Numbered from the stretch's first letter, positions 15,623 to 24,036 are shown. The stretch: 36,638 nucleotides of DNA from a virus (IMGVR_UViG_3300046011_005003:1-36638); one strand, 5' to 3'. Numbers and translations: made by a program. The notes: generated by a model from the sequence alone, not told the origin.

Positions 15623-16064
15623 GTTGGCGCTCCTTAAAAAACACCTGGTTGGTGTGGCGATAACCAAAGCCAGGCAACACCCGACACAAATGCCCGCCCA
15701 CCGGGGCGCTGATCAGGACACCGGCAGAGTCCAGCCAGGCTGTTTCAAGTTCCCGAATCAACCTTGCACCGGCACCACCCTTGCGGTAATGCTCCAGCAC
15801 AAAGACTGATTCAATGATTGTGGCTTTTACACCGTAATGGGGCAGGGTATTCTGCAGAGCCACGCCAAACCCAACCATCACACTGTCTGCGTACACACCC
15901 ATGCATACAATGCTGCTGTGCTGTTCAAGCAGCCTGTAGGTTGTTAAATGCCCGGTTGGTTCCGGCATGCCTGAAATAGCGCACTCTGCAGCATATTGGC
16001 TGATCAGATCACGGTTTTCGGGTGCCAGGATATCAGCGGCGGTACATGGCCTGATTTCAATCAT
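15615..16064 (-). CDS. GNAT-family acetyltransferase
   Basis: This 149-residue protein has the GNAT fold: an N-terminal Ile-Arg-Pro strand, a central Glu-Ser-Val-Phe-Val-Leu strand (about 85-91) and the acetyl-CoA loop Arg-Lys-Gly-Gly-Ala-Gly (about 95-100). A Phe-Gly-Tyr motif lies near the C-terminus. It would move an acetyl group to an unknown amine substrate. The ATG at 16064 overlaps the upstream stop (ATGA) and has GGGGG before it, which beats the ATG at 16076. Its place among tail genes suggests modification of a tail or host-surface component, but that is inference. Confidence 0.85.
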   Translation of the reverse strand: MIEIRPCTAADILAPENRDLISQYAAECAISGMPEPTGHLTTYRLLEQHSSIVCMGVYADSVMVGFGVALQNTLPHYGVKATIIESVFVLEHYRKGGAGARLIRELETAWLDSAGVLISAPVGGHLCRVLPGFGYRHTNQVFFKERQRA

Positions 16065-16615
16065 GCGCGCCCCCATATAATTTCTTTTTCTGTCATCTGG
16101 GCCACAAACTCAAAACCAAGGTCGTCCGGGTATTCGCTGATCTGGTCTGCATGGTTGTATCTGCGCTCGCGGGGGCGCTCCCAATCAACAAGCTTACTTT
16201 CTACCGTAAGCTGGATGGTGGCGGTATTGCCCACTTCTATGGGCATGGTATCCATGCGACCTTTGAAAATAATAACCGGATCATTTAAAAGTGCGTAACT
16301 GTTGGTAAGTGGCGCAAGCCAGATAGTGGCTGGTCTGCCTTGATACCCGGACGAAAGCGCCAGGGCGATCATTTCGGGTGGTACGCCGGAAAGTGTCAAG
16401 GTGATGCCGTACATTTCCAGCTGCTCACCTTCTGCAACCGCACTTATGCCGCCCAGGTTACCCAGTCCGGTCCATGTATTTCCGCCATACTCAAAATTAT
16501 ATCCGGCATTGCAACAGCGCACGGTTCCAGTTTCAAACTGTAATTCCACCAACACAAGCAGCGGCACATTATCGGCCTGCAGTGCGGTAACGACATCTTC
16601 AGTCAGCGCACGCAT
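16061..16615 (-). CDS. Minor tail / tail tip assembly protein
   Basis: This 184-residue protein resembles tail-tip proteins of the DUF2163 type from siphoviruses. It has an N-terminal helix, a beta-rich core with a Cys-Asn-Ala-Gly-Tyr segment and a Glu-Arg-Pro-Arg-Glu-Arg-Arg-Tyr motif near the end (about 145-152). It lies between distal tail genes and the hub, as lambda gpL/gpK do. AGGAGG precedes the ATG at six bases. The function is inferred from order and family resemblance. Confidence 0.7.
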   Translation of the reverse strand: MRALTEDVVTALQADNVPLLVLVELQFETGTVRCCNAGYNFEYGGNTWTGLGNLGGISAVAEGEQLEMYGITLTLSGVPPEMIALALSSGYQGRPATIWLAPLTNSYALLNDPVIIFKGRMDTMPIEVGNTATIQLTVESKLVDWERPRERRYNHADQISEYPDDLGFEFVAQMTEKEIIWGRA

Positions 16616-16761
16616 AACAGCCTCCTGGTAACACCGGCAAGCAGGGCAGCCCCTAATCTGTACTGCCTGCCATTGATCTGGATCAGCACACCACGTCGGC
16701 TGACTGTAAACCTGGCATCAATTGTGAAACTATCACCGGTCATGTTTGGTTCGATGATCAC
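16603..16761 (-). CDS. Small overlapping tail-module protein (52 aa)
   Basis: This GTG-started frame overlaps the upstream stop (GTGA) and runs 13 bp into the next gene. GGAGG lies at ideal spacing before the GTG. The protein is basic and beta-prone, with an Ile-Gln-Ile-Asn-Gly turn (27-31). No family is recognised, and the case rests on translation signals and the gap it fills between two tail genes. Confidence 0.55.
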   Translation of the reverse strand: MIIEPNMTGDSFTIDARFTVSRRGVLIQINGRQYRLGAALLAGVTRRLLCVR

Positions 16762-17366
16762 GTGAACACCTCCATACCTTCAAAGGTGACTGTTGGCCTG
16801 CGCTCCGGGTCGATGACAATCTGGTCCTGCTCATCGTCTGCCAAACGCATAACGCATACAGGGCTTGATACAGTAATGGCTGCATTATCTGCGGGGCTAT
16901 ACCGTAGGGGTGGCTCAAAGACCAGGGTGGCGTTCCCGCTCACGTCGCTGCTACAGGTAGCCGTGATAATCTTCAGCTCGCCATTCACACCGATATAATC
17001 GCCAGGCAGCAGCAGATTCGCTTGCGATGGTGTCCATCCATCAGTTATCAGAGTGGCACCGGTTTGTGCAGCGCCCTTGACCACCGGCGTACCGGCTGCA
17101 GTTCCTGCCGGAGTCTTATGACTGCGGTCGCCAAGGTAAAACCGGCCTGCCATGCCACGCAGTTGGGCAAAAAATGCCTTCAAAATCCGCGCATCAGTAT
17201 GGCTGATAGACCTGTATTCAAGCGTAAACGTCCAACGTGCCCCAGGAAGCTCCACGGTTTGCACAGTGCGGTTTAGGGGTGATTCAAAGGCTTGTGTATT
17301 GGGCATTAAAGAAAAACGGCATACAGCCGGTGCCACAGACAGGGTTGGAAAAGTAAGTATAGACAT
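16758..17366 (-). CDS. Distal tail / minor tail protein
   Basis: This 202-residue beta-rich protein begins with Pro-Thr-Leu and contains an Arg-Trp-Thr-Phe-Thr-Leu-Glu-Tyr strand (about 44-51) and a Phe-Tyr-Leu-Gly-Asp segment (about 76-80). These are seen in distal tail proteins that follow the tape measure gene, analogous to lambda gpM. Its start overlaps the tape measure stop by one base (TAATG). Confidence 0.7.
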   Translation of the reverse strand: MSILTFPTLSVAPAVCRFSLMPNTQAFESPLNRTVQTVELPGARWTFTLEYRSISHTDARILKAFFAQLRGMAGRFYLGDRSHKTPAGTAAGTPVVKGAAQTGATLITDGWTPSQANLLLPGDYIGVNGELKIITATCSSDVSGNATLVFEPPLRYSPADNAAITVSSPVCVMRLADDEQDQIVIDPERRPTVTFEGMEVFT

Positions 17367-19456
17367 TATGCCCTCCCAACGGCACGGGAGTACGCTCCGC
17401 CACGGTTAAGGCTATTCATGATATCGGTCTTTGCATCTTCTCTGGCTTTTTTCATGGCGGCATCAATTCTGGCCAGCACTCCAGCGTCTGCACCACGGGC
17501 ATCAATGGTAATGTTTTGTGTTACGCCACCACCGGCACCATCAGCGCGGGGGGTGATCCAGCCGGATTGATTAGGGGTGAAGATCTCAGGGCGCTTTTCA
17601 CCCACCAGGTAGGATTGACCGGCAACCACCGGGCCGCCTGATTCACGCTTGCCAGCAACAGAGTTTGCAACTGACATGATACCGACTGCTCCGGTTATTG
17701 CAGCGTTGGCATACCCCATCGCCAGAATTGAGGCGGCCATGCCTTGCCCGGCAATAGGACCAAGACCAACAGGGGGCGGCAAGAGTGCTGCAGACGAAGC
17801 AGCGTGGGCGTTCATAATAATTTGTGCTATGGCCAGGGCTTTCATGGCCACCATCGCGGCGATCTGTATTGCAGATCCTTCAGCTGATGATTCAGCCAGC
17901 AAGGCAAGCGACTGCTCCGCAAACTGCATTTTGCTTGAAAGCATCTGTTGGTTGTAGCGTTCTTCTATTTGCAAAAGTTCTGCTTTTTGTTCTTCTGCCT
18001 TTTTTAATTCGTCAGCTGACTGATCCCACCGGCTGGGGTCAAGACCAGATCCGCTGCCGGTAAGGCTATAGCGGCTGTAGTTAAGTGCTCCGTCCTCCCT
18101 ACCGGTGTTGCTTAGCCTGACTGTAGATCTGAAAGGCTGCTTATCTTTGGGTATTTGCAGCTCCTGGCTACTGAATGCTGTTGCTCCAAACGACGCGCTA
18201 GATTCAAGAGCGCCAGTTTCAAGACTAAGTCGTTTTGATAATTTTTCTCTAATTCTATCTAGTGCGGCTTCAAGATGCTCAGCTTCTTTGCGCTCTTTTT
18301 CAAGGGCTGCAGCTGCTTTCCTTGAGGCTGATTCTGTGGCAGCTCCGGCTTGTGTACCGGCCTGCATCTTAGACCGTAGCGCCTGGGTTGCTTTTTCTGC
18401 TGCGGTGTAGTCTGAATTTTTCTTTCCGAAATTCTTTTCCATCAATGAATCAATTGATTCTTTGGCCAGACTATCTGCAATTCCGGCTGCCTTTTTTTGA
18501 CGGGCGAGCCCTTCAGCGCTGAAAACACCACGGCCTGAAAACAGGTTGTCCCAGAAGGTTTCACGTTTCTGCGAGTTAGCAGCCAGCTTTATGCCAAGTA
18601 TTTGCACGGCCACGGTAGCTTCTTGAATTTTACTGATGGCCGGAGTGATGAATTTTACAATGTCAGTGAAAACAGGCAGCAAAGCCGTACCAGCTACTGA
18701 TTTAGCCTCAAACATGGCGTTATTGAAGCGGGCCAATTCCGCAGCGGCTGATTTAGCCCCTTCTGTCGCAGCAACACCAAAGGTGCTGTGCATGGATGCG
18801 CCCAGCTTAGGCAGCACATCCTCAACCAGCAAGGTGCCCTTTTTCTGCATATCAAGCAGTTCTTTGGTTGTTATGCCCAGCGCATCAGCCATTAATTTAA
18901 AAACAGGCAGGCCAGCTTCGTTGATGGTTTTTAAATCCTCCATCTCAAACTTGCCCTTCATAATGCCCTGGTTTAATTGTGCCCAGGCGCGCTCCTGATT
19001 GACGGCAGACATTCCTGTGGCAGCCATGCCCTCAGAAATGCCGACAAACGCGTCACGGGCTTTCTGGCCTTCGTTTGCGGTTCCTTTTACCGCGTTCATA
19101 AACCTGCCATAGCTGCCGGACAGGCCAACCATATCAAGGCCCAGTTTGTTGGCTGCCTCTTTTACAAATTCCATCTCCCGCGCGCCAAGATCAGCTGACC
19201 CGGCAAAAACAGCAAACTGCCTGTTAAGCTGGTCAAGTTGCATCCCGGCCTGCAGCAGATCCTTGGTAAGCGCGGCAACGCCAACCAGGCTGATAGCCCC
19301 GGCCATGCTGGTTATAACTGAATTCATCTCAGTAAACCGGCGGCTGGTTTTATCAACCTGATTATTAAGGTCTGTCATTTTGCGCTGGATTTTATCAAAC
19401 GCGCCGGACGCCTCATCACTGGCTGCTATTCTTATTTGGAGTTTGTTGTCAGCCAT
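17366..19456 (-). CDS. Tape measure protein
   Basis: This 696-residue protein has the N-terminal tape-measure domain (1-230) with Ala/Gln-rich helices, a long helical middle with a coiled coil (about 375-405 and 490-520) and C-terminal hydrophobic segments (about 540-625). It sets tail length and is ejected during infection. At about 0.15 nm per residue the tail would be roughly 100 nm. It follows the G/GT chaperone region by three bases, the standard order in siphoviruses. Confidence 0.92.
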   Translation of the reverse strand: MADNKLQIRIAASDEASGAFDKIQRKMTDLNNQVDKTSRRFTEMNSVITSMAGAISLVGVAALTKDLLQAGMQLDQLNRQFAVFAGSADLGAREMEFVKEAANKLGLDMVGLSGSYGRFMNAVKGTANEGQKARDAFVGISEGMAATGMSAVNQERAWAQLNQGIMKGKFEMEDLKTINEAGLPVFKLMADALGITTKELLDMQKKGTLLVEDVLPKLGASMHSTFGVAATEGAKSAAAELARFNNAMFEAKSVAGTALLPVFTDIVKFITPAISKIQEATVAVQILGIKLAANSQKRETFWDNLFSGRGVFSAEGLARQKKAAGIADSLAKESIDSLMEKNFGKKNSDYTAAEKATQALRSKMQAGTQAGAATESASRKAAAALEKERKEAEHLEAALDRIREKLSKRLSLETGALESSASFGATAFSSQELQIPKDKQPFRSTVRLSNTGREDGALNYSRYSLTGSGSGLDPSRWDQSADELKKAEEQKAELLQIEERYNQQMLSSKMQFAEQSLALLAESSAEGSAIQIAAMVAMKALAIAQIIMNAHAASSAALLPPPVGLGPIAGQGMAASILAMGYANAAITGAVGIMSVANSVAGKRESGGPVVAGQSYLVGEKRPEIFTPNQSGWITPRADGAGGGVTQNITIDARGADAGVLARIDAAMKKAREDAKTDIMNSLNRGGAYSRAVGRA

Positions 19457-19459
19457 GGG

Positions 19460-19783
19460 TCACCCAAAAATAGTTGCAAGTTTTTCTTCCAATTCTTCCG
19501 GTGTTTCTGCGCGTGGTTCAGGCTGATCAATAAAGTTCATAAAATCGCCTGGTGCGTACGGGTCTGGCTTTTGTTTGCTGTCTCTGTTGATGTTTGCTTG
19601 CAGTGCCATCTGCTGGCCATGCCGCAATTCGCTGCGGTATTCTCCAAACGGTTCAAGTGCTCCGTATGCCATCCATCCGGCAAGCTGGCTGCTGGTTAAG
19701 CAGGCAAGCAGATGGTCGGGGCTTGGGTAGCCCAGCGCAAGGGTTAGTCGGTACACAAACAGCGCCCTTGGCCGGGCCTTTAG
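19460..19783 (-). CDS. Tail assembly chaperone T part (via -1 frameshift)
   Basis: This frame is translated as an extension of the protein encoded at 19780-20130. A slippery heptamer A AAA AAC at 19789-19783 sits just before the upstream TAA, and a -1 slip there enters this frame without a stop. The added 107 residues contain the Leu-Ala-Gly-Trp-Met-Ala-Tyr and Glu-Pro-Phe-Gly-Glu motifs of the gpT/DUF4035 family. The fusion would be about 223 residues. It shepherds the tape measure during tail assembly, as in lambda gpGT. A GTG at 19756 could start a free T protein but has no Shine-Dalgarno. Confidence 0.85.
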   Translation of the reverse strand, partial: LKARPRALFVYRLTLALGYPSPDHLLACLTSSQLAGWMAYGALEPFGEYRSELRHGQQMALQANINRDSKQKPDPYAPGDFMNFIDQPEPRAETPEELEEKLATIFG

Positions 19784-20130
19784 TTTTTTATATCTGTTTC
19801 CTGTGCTGTGCCTGACAGACCGTTAATGTCCATGGCAGCAGTCAGAAGCCTGCCGAATATCTGCGGCCTGAACCGGGCCAGCTGGCCAGCTTCATCATCA
19901 GAAAAGAGGCGGTTGCCATCATCATCAACCAGGCAACGGACCACCAAAGAAGGGCCAAAGGTTGACATCTTTAACATGCCGTCTTCCGTCTGGTTGGTCT
20001 TGTCATTAAACAGGCTGAATGAATCTGCAGCCCCCAGCTCGCTGATGATGACCTGACCGCCATCAACATCAACCAGCTGGGTTTTAAGTCTGCCCATACT
20101 CAGCAGATCAAGTTTCTGCAAGGTTGCCAT
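19780..20130 (-). CDS. Tail assembly chaperone (gpG-like)
   Basis: This 116-residue protein is the first part of the G/GT chaperone pair. Short and acidic, it lies between the tail tube and tape measure genes, as does lambda gpG. AAGGGG precedes the ATG. Its last codons form the slippery site, so most ribosomes stop here and a minority make the longer GT fusion. Confidence 0.85.
   Translation of the reverse strand: MATLQKLDLLSMGRLKTQLVDVDGGQVIISELGAADSFSLFNDKTNQTEDGMLKMSTFGPSLVVRCLVDDDGNRLFSDDEAGQLARFRPQIFGRLLTAAMDINGLSGTAQETDIKN
19783..19789 (-). promoter_or_regulatory. -1 ribosomal frameshift slippery site
   Basis: Read on the minus strand in the G frame, the heptamer is A AAA AAC followed by TAA. 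The T frame is the -1 frame. A weak hairpin (GCCC/GGGC, loop six) lies just downstream at about 19778-19765. Confidence 0.85.
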
Positions 20131-20140
20131 TGGTTACCCC

Positions 20141-20782
20141 TTATGCCTTGGTTACGCTGCCGCTGATTTTAAGGGTGATGCTGCCGGACTGAACGCCATC
20201 AACCGATGCTTTGGGGATGGTAGGAAAGTTCTTGACCAGCGCGTTAAAGGTGTAAGTGGTGCCCTGTGGCGTGGTGATTTTGTAGCTCTTGATCTGGCTG
20301 CCTTCAAAGGCGGTGCGTGCAGCGCCCTGTCCGGCATCGGTGGGCAGGTAGTTGATCTCAACCGTGACATCGCCAGAATCCTGCAGGCCGGGGAAGAACT
20401 CCTTGCCGGTGCTATCCAGATCCGTTACGTCAATTTCATTGACCGATGCACCGCCGGCTGAAACATCTTTGCACTCGCCAACCTTCGCCCAGGTTACCGG
20501 GGTTGCAGTGCCACCGCTGGTGTAGGTAGTAAACAGCCGTGAATCAATATCAACAACAAAGGTGTTGGTCCCAGCATCCATAACGGTTGCAGTAAGTGTG
20601 TTGATTTCTGTCATGCCGCCAACAGAGGCGAAGGTTACGCGATCACCCTTAACCAGCCCGTGGGCTGTGGAGCTTACTTCTGCCTTAAATGCTTTGGTGA
20701 TGGCAGTGACGGTTTTTGCGCCGGAAGTGCCGGAGCCGATATGCAGGGTGGTGCCCTGCGCTTTGAGTGCGTTGATTGACAT
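20141..20782 (-). CDS. Major tail (tube) protein
   Basis: This 213-residue protein has the makeup of a siphovirus tail-tube subunit: Ala/Thr/Gly-rich beta strands, an Ile-Asp-Val-Thr-Asp-Leu-Asp-Ser segment (about 116-123) and a C-terminal Gly-Ser-Ile-Thr-Leu-Lys strand. A region at about 30-90 appears to be an inserted beta domain. AAGGAG precedes the ATG. Gene order (terminator, tube, chaperones, tape measure) supports the call. Confidence 0.88.
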   Translation of the reverse strand: MSINALKAQGTTLHIGSGTSGAKTVTAITKAFKAEVSSTAHGLVKGDRVTFASVGGMTEINTLTATVMDAGTNTFVVDIDSRLFTTYTSGGTATPVTWAKVGECKDVSAGGASVNEIDVTDLDSTGKEFFPGLQDSGDVTVEINYLPTDAGQGAARTAFEGSQIKSYKITTPQGTTYTFNALVKNFPTIPKASVDGVQSGSITLKISGSVTKA

Positions 20783-20800
20783 GGTGGTGTCTCCTTATGG

Positions 20801-21211
20801 TTAAATAGAACCTGAATCTGTGTAGTAGGTAAGGGCGAGCTCTGCCAGCCCGACTGCTTCTATGGTGCCTGCCTGTGCTGCATAGACTTCATGGCCGGTC
20901 AGTTCATCAACCACCACCAGTCCGCCCAGGGTGTTATCAACCTGAAAGGCTGCCAGCATTAGACTGATACCGGTTTGTGCATCAGCCCAGGCAGTGACGC
21001 CGGTGGTCCAGTAGGTAAGTTCTACCTGCAGGCGGTGCTTGGTGTAGCCGTCAAGCGTTTCTTTGCCGGTGTCCGCTCTGCCATCTTTGATAACAATGCA
21101 GGGCATTTCTGATACGGTTGCCGGGTCTTTGCCCAGAGTAACGGACTTGACGCCAGTAACCGCCTGCATGGCTGCAACCAGTGCAGCGACTATCTGTTGC
21201 CGGGTTGTCAC
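20801..21211 (-). CDS. Tail terminator-like protein
   Basis: This 136-residue protein fits the minor tail/terminator class (lambda gpU-like): an N-terminal helix, a central Ile-Val-Ile-Lys-Asp-Gly strand and a Gln-Val-Glu-Leu-Thr-Tyr strand. It would cap the tail tube at the head-proximal end. The GTG at 21211 overlaps the upstream stop (GTGA) and has AAAGGTG before it, so it is chosen over the TTG at 21238. It sits between the lysis cassette and the tube gene. Confidence 0.7.
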   Translation of the reverse strand: MTTRQQIVAALVAAMQAVTGVKSVTLGKDPATVSEMPCIVIKDGRADTGKETLDGYTKHRLQVELTYWTTGVTAWADAQTGISLMLAAFQVDNTLGGLVVVDELTGHEVYAAQAGTIEAVGLAELALTYYTDSGSI

Positions 21212-21657
21212 CGTGCCACACCTTTGGTTTTCTCCCAACTGCGGCCACCAACATACCCGACATAACCGACACCGAATAATGTATAGAGGTCGCTCGGTAT
21301 TGCTCTAAATCCTTTGCTCATGTTATCGAAAAACAACGCCATCTGAGTGGGGTAAAATACCCCGACCAAAGGTGCCAGTATGCCGCATGTGAGAAGTATC
21401 AAATAAAAAACATAATTAAATGATGGTCTGGCACGGCTGGTCCACGGGTCGCTTGATTTAGCCTCTGCGGTGATCATTTCCATCTGCGCGTTGGTGGCGG
21501 CTAACTCCAGATCCATGGCTTTTGCCTGCAGCTGCATTGCCAGCTCTGGCGTCATTTCTTTACCGACAATGGCTTCCCTGATATCACGGGCCAGCTGCCC
21601 GATACCGCCAAGCAGACCGCCGGTTGCGCCACTTGCCAGCTCACTGATCACGCTCAT
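21208..21657 (-). CDS. Holin, 3TM GTA-type
   Basis: This 149-residue protein resembles the three-transmembrane holin class known from gene transfer agents. It has an N-terminal helical region, an Asp-Pro-Trp-Thr-Ser-Arg-Ala-Arg-Pro motif (about 68-76) and two clear hydrophobic segments (about 80-102 and 123-140). Holins form inner-membrane holes that release endolysin. GGAGGG lies at six bases before the ATG at 21657, better than the ATG at 21678. The gene overlaps its neighbours on both sides by four bases. Confidence 0.75.
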   Translation of the reverse strand: MSVISELASGATGGLLGGIGQLARDIREAIVGKEMTPELAMQLQAKAMDLELAATNAQMEMITAEAKSSDPWTSRARPSFNYVFYLILLTCGILAPLVGVFYPTQMALFFDNMSKGFRAIPSDLYTLFGVGYVGYVGGRSWEKTKGVAR

Positions 21658-21806
21658 TTGCAACCCTCCAATTTCCATGCTTCATAATCTGACTTGCGAG
21701 GTTCGCACCAATCTGTCCACGGGGTAACGTATTTACCAAAGCGGTCACACCAGTTTTTTGCCCTGGTAAACCGTGGGCAGTTTTTGCAAAACTTTCCGGT
21801 GCTCAT
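21654..21806 (-). CDS. Small Cys/Trp-rich lysis-cassette protein (50 aa)
   Basis: This frame has Cys at residues 7, 10, 20, 34 and 49 and four Trp, a pattern that suggests a compact metal-binding or disulfide-stabilised microprotein. Its start and stop both overlap neighbouring genes in ATGA form, so it is part of a tightly coupled lysis operon. No family is recognised. Confidence 0.65.
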   Translation of the reverse strand: MSTGKFCKNCPRFTRAKNWCDRFGKYVTPWTDWCEPRKSDYEAWKLEGCK

Positions 21807-22033
21807 TGCTTCGCCCAGACCTTTATGCCCAGAGCCAGGGCTATAAAAACGCCACCAACTACGACAGTGATAATCCCTTTCAGGATGTTTGATCTGGTTT
21901 CTTGCAAAAGCTTCAGCAGATCCCGCACTGCGGCGACTTCATCATCAGAAAAAGAGCATTCGCAGTGGTTGGCGGCCAGGGCCTTTGAAAGAGCGGCTAT
22001 GTCTGCATCAGACAGGGTGCGTTCAGGTGGCAT
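21803..22033 (-). CDS. Small membrane protein of lysis cassette
   Basis: This 76-residue protein has an acidic helical N-terminus (1-45) and a single C-terminal transmembrane helix (about 51-72) ending in Lys-Gln. The layout resembles XhlA-type holin-associated proteins. It lies between the endolysin and holin genes and could be an antiholin or a second holin component. Confidence 0.65.
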   Translation of the reverse strand: MPPERTLSDADIAALSKALAANHCECSFSDDEVAAVRDLLKLLQETRSNILKGIITVVVGGVFIALALGIKVWAKQ

Positions 22034-22047
22034 CAGGTGGCCTCCGT

Positions 22048-22515
22048 TTATGGTTTCCAGGCTGCACGGCGGTGCCAGCCCTTTAAAAAAACGTACAGTT
22101 GCGGTTTACGGGTTGCCAGCATGGTGTAAAAGGCTGCCTGTTGCTGGCAGACTAGATCAACCAGACCAATGGTTGCGTTGGCTGTTTTTATGGTTTGCGG
22201 TCCTATGATGCCGTCATCTGTTACACCAATGGCGCGCTGGAAAAGTTTGTGAGCCTGCTTGTGTCCCATGTTGACAGCCATATCAAATAACTTGATGGCT
22301 GCGGCTTCGTCTTCCAGCTGGTCATAGGCTGACTGCCAGTAGTCGCGTAGGTAGATTTCAATTGCCTGATCTTTGGTTAAACCTTTGATGTCCAGCTTTG
22401 GGTAGTTGCGCTTTGTGATGCCGAAGTTAGTTTCTCCACCCGGATCGTTTGGGTGGTTCACATAGCCGCCTTCATGCCTCAAAATATGCGGTATGGCCTT
22501 TTCGAAGCGGGTCAT
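22048..22515 (-). CDS. Endolysin, GH108 muramidase
   Basis: This 155-residue enzyme has the GH108 signature: the His-Glu-Gly-Gly motif with catalytic Glu15, an Asn-Asp-Pro-Gly-Gly-Glu-Thr-Asn-Phe-Gly-Ile segment (23-33), and a C-terminal peptidoglycan-binding-type region (about 95-150). It cuts the glycan backbone of the cell wall. It lacks a signal peptide, so it needs the holin encoded downstream. Its start overlaps the upstream head gene by one base. Confidence 0.92.
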   Translation of the reverse strand: MTRFEKAIPHILRHEGGYVNHPNDPGGETNFGITKRNYPKLDIKGLTKDQAIEIYLRDYWQSAYDQLEDEAAAIKLFDMAVNMGHKQAHKLFQRAIGVTDDGIIGPQTIKTANATIGLVDLVCQQQAAFYTMLATRKPQLYVFLKGWHRRAAWKP

Positions 22516-22805
22516 CAGAAGTCCCTCGTTAAATCAAGTTCGACAAAACCAGCGCCATCCGGCACGCGGTTGTATGCCTGGTGATCTACGTTGTTGATGG
22601 TTATAATGGTCTGGTTCAGCTCAACCAGTTCTGCATCAGCCGTTGACAGCAGCAGGGTTGGTTCATCCGTCCAGACTGCAGCACCGTTACGGACTATTTC
22701 CCGTGGTCCGGTGCTGTAGATGCCGGTTAATGGGGTGATGCCGATCAGCATGGTTTGACCCATTGCTGCTATCATTGCGGCTATGTCAGAGGGGCTGAAT
22801 TGCAT
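22515..22805 (-). CDS. Head-tail completion protein (gpFII-like)
   Basis: This 96-residue beta-rich protein resembles the lambda gpFII attachment family: a short N-terminal helix, then a beta barrel with Leu-Leu-Leu-Ser-Thr-Ala and Ile-Thr-Ile-Asn-Asn-Val-Asp strands and an acidic end. It would complete the head so the tail can join. Its position after the coat gene supports this, although the lysis genes follow instead of the tail genes. Confidence 0.65.
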   Translation of the reverse strand: MQFSPSDIAAMIAAMGQTMLIGITPLTGIYSTGPREIVRNGAAVWTDEPTLLLSTADAELVELNQTIITINNVDHQAYNRVPDGAGFVELDLTRDF

Positions 22806-22825
22806 TTAGGCTCCGTTGGTTCTGC

Positions 22826-22854
22826 GCCGGGGCTGTCTACCTACCAGCCCCGGC
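22826..22854. repeat. Hairpin after coat gene
   Basis: A perfect 9-bp stem (22826-22834 with 22846-22854) encloses an 11-base loop in the gap between the coat protein and gpFII-like genes. No T tract follows on the minus strand, so mRNA stabilisation or pausing is as likely as termination. Confidence 0.6.
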
Positions 22855-22863
22855 TTTCAGATC

Positions 22864-24006
22864 TTAGTTACCCAGCAACAGCGCCATGTGCTGCGGCACG
22901 GTAGCTTTAACACCCCAGGAGATGCCGACCTCGTACTGGTTGGCATGGTAGCCCTTGTATTGAGCGAAGCGGAACGGCAGTCCGGTGATAGGGTCCTGCA
23001 CGATCAGTTCATCAGTTGCCATATCTCCGCCTTCTGGCTGCTTTGGCAGACGTGCCAGCAGATGGATGGCGGAACGTGCAAAGACCATTGACCGGGAGCA
23101 GACACCTACCACAACAACGGCGTTACCGTCTGCCAGAGTGGTTTGCAGGCCAGGTGCAGCAATGGTAATCGGGCCAGCTGCAGCGCAACCGGTGACCACG
23201 ACATATTTGTGCTTGGTGTTTGAGCCCAGGGTGATTACATCTCCAGCCAGGATGGTGCCGGTGCCTGTCTTAAGGGTGATGGTGGTTGCGCCAAGGGCAT
23301 GAGCACCGTTTACAACATAAGGGCCGGTGTTGGTGCCGACTGCGGTGGTGGTGACAATACCGGCAGATTCGCGCAGCGGCACGCCGTAGATATCCATCAG
23401 CACGCCTTTGTCAAGCATGTTGCCGCCCTGGAATGACCCAAGCCCAACCAAGGTGCGAAGGTTTGCGCCGGATGAGGTATCGAGTACACCCTGGATATCG
23501 CCCATGGGAGCGCCGTTGTCCTGGAGGATCTTGCGGACCTGTGCAACTTCGCCCAGGTTTGTACCAAACAGGGCAGCAGGTGTGGTGGCATGTGCAGCGT
23601 ATGCGCGGGATGCCTGTGCATGCAGCGCGCCCAGATCAATCTCGATCAGGTTACGCAGGCGGCGGATTGCCTGGGCAATTTTGTTGTTCTGGATGCCTGT
23701 TTTTGCTTCTTGGCCAATTTTAGCTTCATCATCGCCGGTCCAGTAAAACGGAACTGACTTTGACTTGGTAAGTTTCATGGTGCCTGCGCCGGTTGTTTCG
23801 TCAACCAATGCTGGGGGGTTGGCTGCCGGGGTATTGTCCCGCTCTGCGCCAACAGCGGTGATGTCGTAGGTGATATCCTGGTTAAGTGCTGCCTGCTCTG
23901 CTTTACCGCTTACGGTTACAGCATTTATCAGGCCGCAAGGCTCGTTGCTGACATTATCAACGGTGTCATAGATGTACTGGATCAGTCCGGTTAGTGTGTT
24001 TGCCAT
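22864..24006 (-). CDS. Major capsid protein
   Basis: This 380-residue protein resembles P22-type and other HK97-fold coat proteins: an N-terminal helix, a Val-Pro-Phe-Tyr-Trp segment (about 85-89), a long helix (about 108-140), an inserted beta domain (about 225-290) and a C-terminal part with Gly-Leu-Pro-Phe-Arg-Phe-Ala. It forms the icosahedral shell. AGGAG precedes the ATG. It follows the protease/scaffold gene by 30 bp, as in other head operons. No separate decoration protein is seen. Confidence 0.85.
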   Translation of the reverse strand: MANTLTGLIQYIYDTVDNVSNEPCGLINAVTVSGKAEQAALNQDITYDITAVGAERDNTPAANPPALVDETTGAGTMKLTKSKSVPFYWTGDDEAKIGQEAKTGIQNNKIAQAIRRLRNLIEIDLGALHAQASRAYAAHATTPAALFGTNLGEVAQVRKILQDNGAPMGDIQGVLDTSSGANLRTLVGLGSFQGGNMLDKGVLMDIYGVPLRESAGIVTTTAVGTNTGPYVVNGAHALGATTITLKTGTGTILAGDVITLGSNTKHKYVVVTGCAAAGPITIAAPGLQTTLADGNAVVVVGVCSRSMVFARSAIHLLARLPKQPEGGDMATDELIVQDPITGLPFRFAQYKGYHANQYEVGISWGVKATVPQHMALLLGN

Positions 24007-24036
24007 GGTGGTAACTCCTTATAGTGTAGTTAGTGA

